Assembly (NCBI RefSeq): GCF_910591885.1
Contig: NC_063282.1
Span: 7,515,501 to 7,579,500, forward strand
Length of the DNA stretch: 64,000 nt
Source of the DNA: Bombus terrestris
Lineage: Eukaryota; Arthropoda; Insecta; Hymenoptera; Apidae
Direction of reading: 5' to 3'
The translations under genes and the position numbers were made by a program. The notes beneath the pieces are model-generated. The model had not been told where the DNA came from. It made no database searches and was given only the letters and a program-made list of their open reading frames with translations. Shown piece after piece: positions 61,180 through 64,000 of the stretch (positions are counted from its first letter, which is position 1; every line of letters starts with the position of its first letter).

Positions 61180-61365
61180 AATTTGTTTTGGCCTGAGCAG
61201 ACGGTAGTAGAGATATTTCGATGGCTACATATTTGTCGAGCGAGTGGCTTTAGAGTATCGTGATGATCGGAAGGATAGAAAGTTTTTGGTTTGTCGAAGT
61301 TTGAATAGTACGTGGTTTGTCATAGTTTGTTTTGGTTCTAGTAGAAGGTAGTAGAGAGGTAGCTT
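61180..61365. repeat. Diverged direct repeats (GTTTTGG...GGTAGTAGAGA)
   Basis: TTTGTTTTGG followed within about 20 bases by GGTAGTAGAGA occurs at about 61181-61213 and again at about 61326-61357, a period near 145. It is probably an old local duplication. Confidence 0.5.
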
Positions 61366-64000
61366 TTTAGCTTCCTAATTTTGACGTTCGAATGGAATTA
61401 AGACAATTAAGTTCATTGTGTAAATTTAATTGGAATTGAATCCATTAGAATGATTTCTTAGTATATTTATTGTTAGTATCAGAAGTTATTAGGAATCATA
61501 TTATTCAGCTATCAGTCACACCGATGAGTAATGTATTTCGTCCAAATTGAAAAATCCATTCAATTTCATCTCTTTGTCGGAGAGTTGAATATCCACTATC
61601 TCAATTTCGATAATCCTCGGCTTATCTTTATTGCAATACTCGAAACGTTTGAATATCCCAACTATATTATACCTGTACACACTTATTGTCCTGTCACTGT
61701 CACATTGAGATAGCTGCACCCGAATGAAGCTGGTCTGAAATAACGTAGAGTCTCGTTTACGAACCATTTGCACGGTCGATGAATTGCAGAGGCTTCGACC
61801 GTTGTTCTTTGATCCTTTCTATGGATTGAGTGGGGATTAGGTCGTGTCCAAGCGTTTGCCAATAGACGATTCTTCGTTCAAACGGTACAGCTTTGTGCAA
61901 AAGTTTAAGGATAGGGTTCGGTTAATCGCCTCTTCCAGGATTGACTGGTAATGTCAAAGGAAGTTACTGGGGGACTATGATAATTAAGTATAAGTTACGA
62001 TGATCCTGAAATTCCGGAAGCAGTTTTACAGGGTTTAGGCTATTTCGTTTATTACTTAATATTTATGTTTACTTAAGTATTTATGCTTGAACGTTACGTT
62101 GAACAGTTACCAGGTACTGTGATTTATCGTGGAAATGTAAATATGTCGTCTTCTATGTTAGAACCGTGTTAAACTTGTTGAAACATTAAGTTTCGTATTT
62201 CGTTGTTTTTGCGATCGGTTAAAAATGTGCAGGTATTTTTGATAGTACAGGTATTTGAACAGGTATTTTGGTACCTGTTTTGATATACATGTTTAGGTAC
62301 ACACATTGGAGGAGTTTGATAGTCTTAACGTTAGCTTCCTCGGGCCTGTTAATTAGCTGTTTCATGTTTCGTATTTTTATTTCTTATTTCTCATTTTTAT
62401 TTCATCTTTACAAATGTGTACGATGCTCTGAGGATGCGAAGGAAGCGATTAGAATTCCTAACAGGAGGTGGTTCTAATCTATGATCAATCTCTTTAGCGC
62501 AGATTTAATTACTATGCTCCAGTAATTAGAATTTACTTCCGAGCATGCCGCCTCGTACGCCTGGTATTCGGCATATTTTTTAGAAGATAAGACGTATATT
62601 CTACCTGCTAACAGAGTAACCAAAGTGAAAGGGATATGATGAAAGTTTAGAACAGCCAATATCGTAAGGTAATGGAAACAGTATCAAAATTAGCAAAACT
62701 GTCTTTGAAATAATTGGCGAACATCTTGCTTCTCTTTCGACCTATCGTTTATTTGCTTGGCGTAGGATAGGCCAAGTGAAAAAAGGCTTTTATGTTTTAT
62801 GTATAATTCTATATAATCTTCTCGATCCAGTTACGATCTTGTTGCTCGTATTTTATTCGAAACGATTATTAGACATCGTATTATTATACGTAGACTAGGC
62901 AACTTCCTCCATATGAAAACAGAGTGAAGCTTTTAAAAAACGAGCACTACGCTTCTAATCAGTTTACAATGTTCGAATATGAAATTACGGTAATGTCTTG
63001 AAATTAGAATAACGTAATGCAATAATGTCTTCAAGTTACATTAACTGCTCTATTTAAACATCTTCTATTTTTAACCTGTTGCTTTTCATTGCTATTAAAA
63101 ATATATTATATTTACATTTGCATGGATTCAGATCAATCGAACCGAAGTTGATGTTTAATTAATTGCTTCTGTGATTACAGAAATTCCTATTAAGAGATCT
63201 GGTTAGCAAATTAGTTTCTTACCTTTCATTTTTCAAATCTTTGACACTTATAAATCGTTACTAAAGGACGATGTATTTTACCAAATAATTTAACGCAAGT
63301 ATAGACTTTGATTTGTTCGATTCGCTGAGAGAGGAAGTTGTTCTTCCAGTACAAGTATTCGAGTTCAAGCTCCTGAAACCGCCTCTGCGTTCTCGATGGA
63401 TCGCGCTGAATAGAATTGTTCGGCTGACAATCGTAGTCAGCAAATTGTTCTCTAATCACTCAGCCTGCAATGCTGTGGCGAATAAGGAGAACCGTATCAT
63501 ACAGAGAAGCCTGAAACGCGATCACTTCATAACGCGGAAATCATCTTTTAGAATTGCACTTTCGGAATTTCGAAACACCCTCCCGTGCGTCCATTTTCCA
63601 TTTTCCTGTATTTCAGGAAGCTGAAGGAGCATTAATATTCGCGGAGAAATAAGAAAAGCCAGAGACGAGCATTAGGAACGATGAATTATCGGCGAACACT
63701 GAACGGTTGGGTGGCCGTGTTCCGCAATTAAAACGAAAACGTAAAACTCCTAACTATCATTTCAAAAACGAAGAAAATTGAAGTCTTATCATCTGTGCCA
63801 TCTTTGTTTTTCTTCACTCAATTTAAAACATTGTTTCGCAACAGTCATTATTTCGTAACGGCTTGTATAATATAACATTACTTAAAATGTGAAACGCGCG
63901 GAGCACTTCGAACGTTTCGACATAGGATAAGTATCTCGAAAAATGAAAAAAATGTCAAACGTGTTACTTTAATTAAGGAGAGCGGTGATAATCGCCTCTC

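Larger units (their letters stand above)
55983..64000. other. Long intron of the 55314 gene
   Basis: No supported exon on either strand. The open frames (for example 58983-59300 and 60921-61196, +) lack splice context and recognisable products. The stretch contains possible internal promoter motifs near 56.4 and 59.25 kb and several old local duplications, listed separately. Confidence 0.5.

Overview
The window is eukaryotic nuclear DNA: strongly AT-rich, full of poly-T, (TA)n and (GA)n tracts, with GT-AG introns and an intron-containing tRNA. The proteins are insect-like. The ligand-gated channel has the insect GluCl plan, including three interchangeable copies of coding exon 3. Its cytoplasmic loop and the AT-rich base composition suggest a hymenopteran, perhaps a bee. 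That placement is recollection-based and only moderately secure. All gene models below were built by reading splice sites and frame by eye; none was checked against transcripts or databases.

Layout. 1-1824: no gene. 1825-2577 (-): POLR2E/RPABC1, a shared RNA polymerase subunit, two exons. 2770-9514: gene-free, with pyrimidine tracts and microsatellites. 9515-43039 (-): one large gene for a glutamate-gated chloride channel (GluCl), with possible 5' non-coding exons near 44.4 or 46.3 kb. Its canonical reading is 10 coding exons and 452 residues. Coding exon 3 exists in three 68-base versions (35.6, 31.0 and 25.5 kb). Downstream of the canonical stop lies a second terminal exon that also encodes a fourth transmembrane helix (9515-10249). 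47.5-54.0 kb is a compact housekeeping cluster: a PTCD2-like mitochondrial protein (-), a POLR1D-isoform-2-like small protein (-), a four-exon protein tentatively CENP-P-like (+), tRNA-Ile(UAU) (+) and mitochondrial ribosomal protein S16 (-). 55314 onward (+): the first two coding exons of an unrecognised gene whose long second intron runs to the window end.

How the pieces fit. A short-intron block of polymerase, mitochondrial-translation and possible centromere genes sits between two long-intron genes, one of them neuronal. Several small genes are divergent and probably share promoters (50719-51390 and 53985-55313). The introns hold short non-autonomous transposon-like elements, the clearest being a TTAA-flanked MITE at 41776-41952. 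The observation most worth following is the second TM4-encoding terminal exon of GluCl. It would give a 619-residue channel with a very long Gln/His/Pro/Ser-rich intracellular loop.
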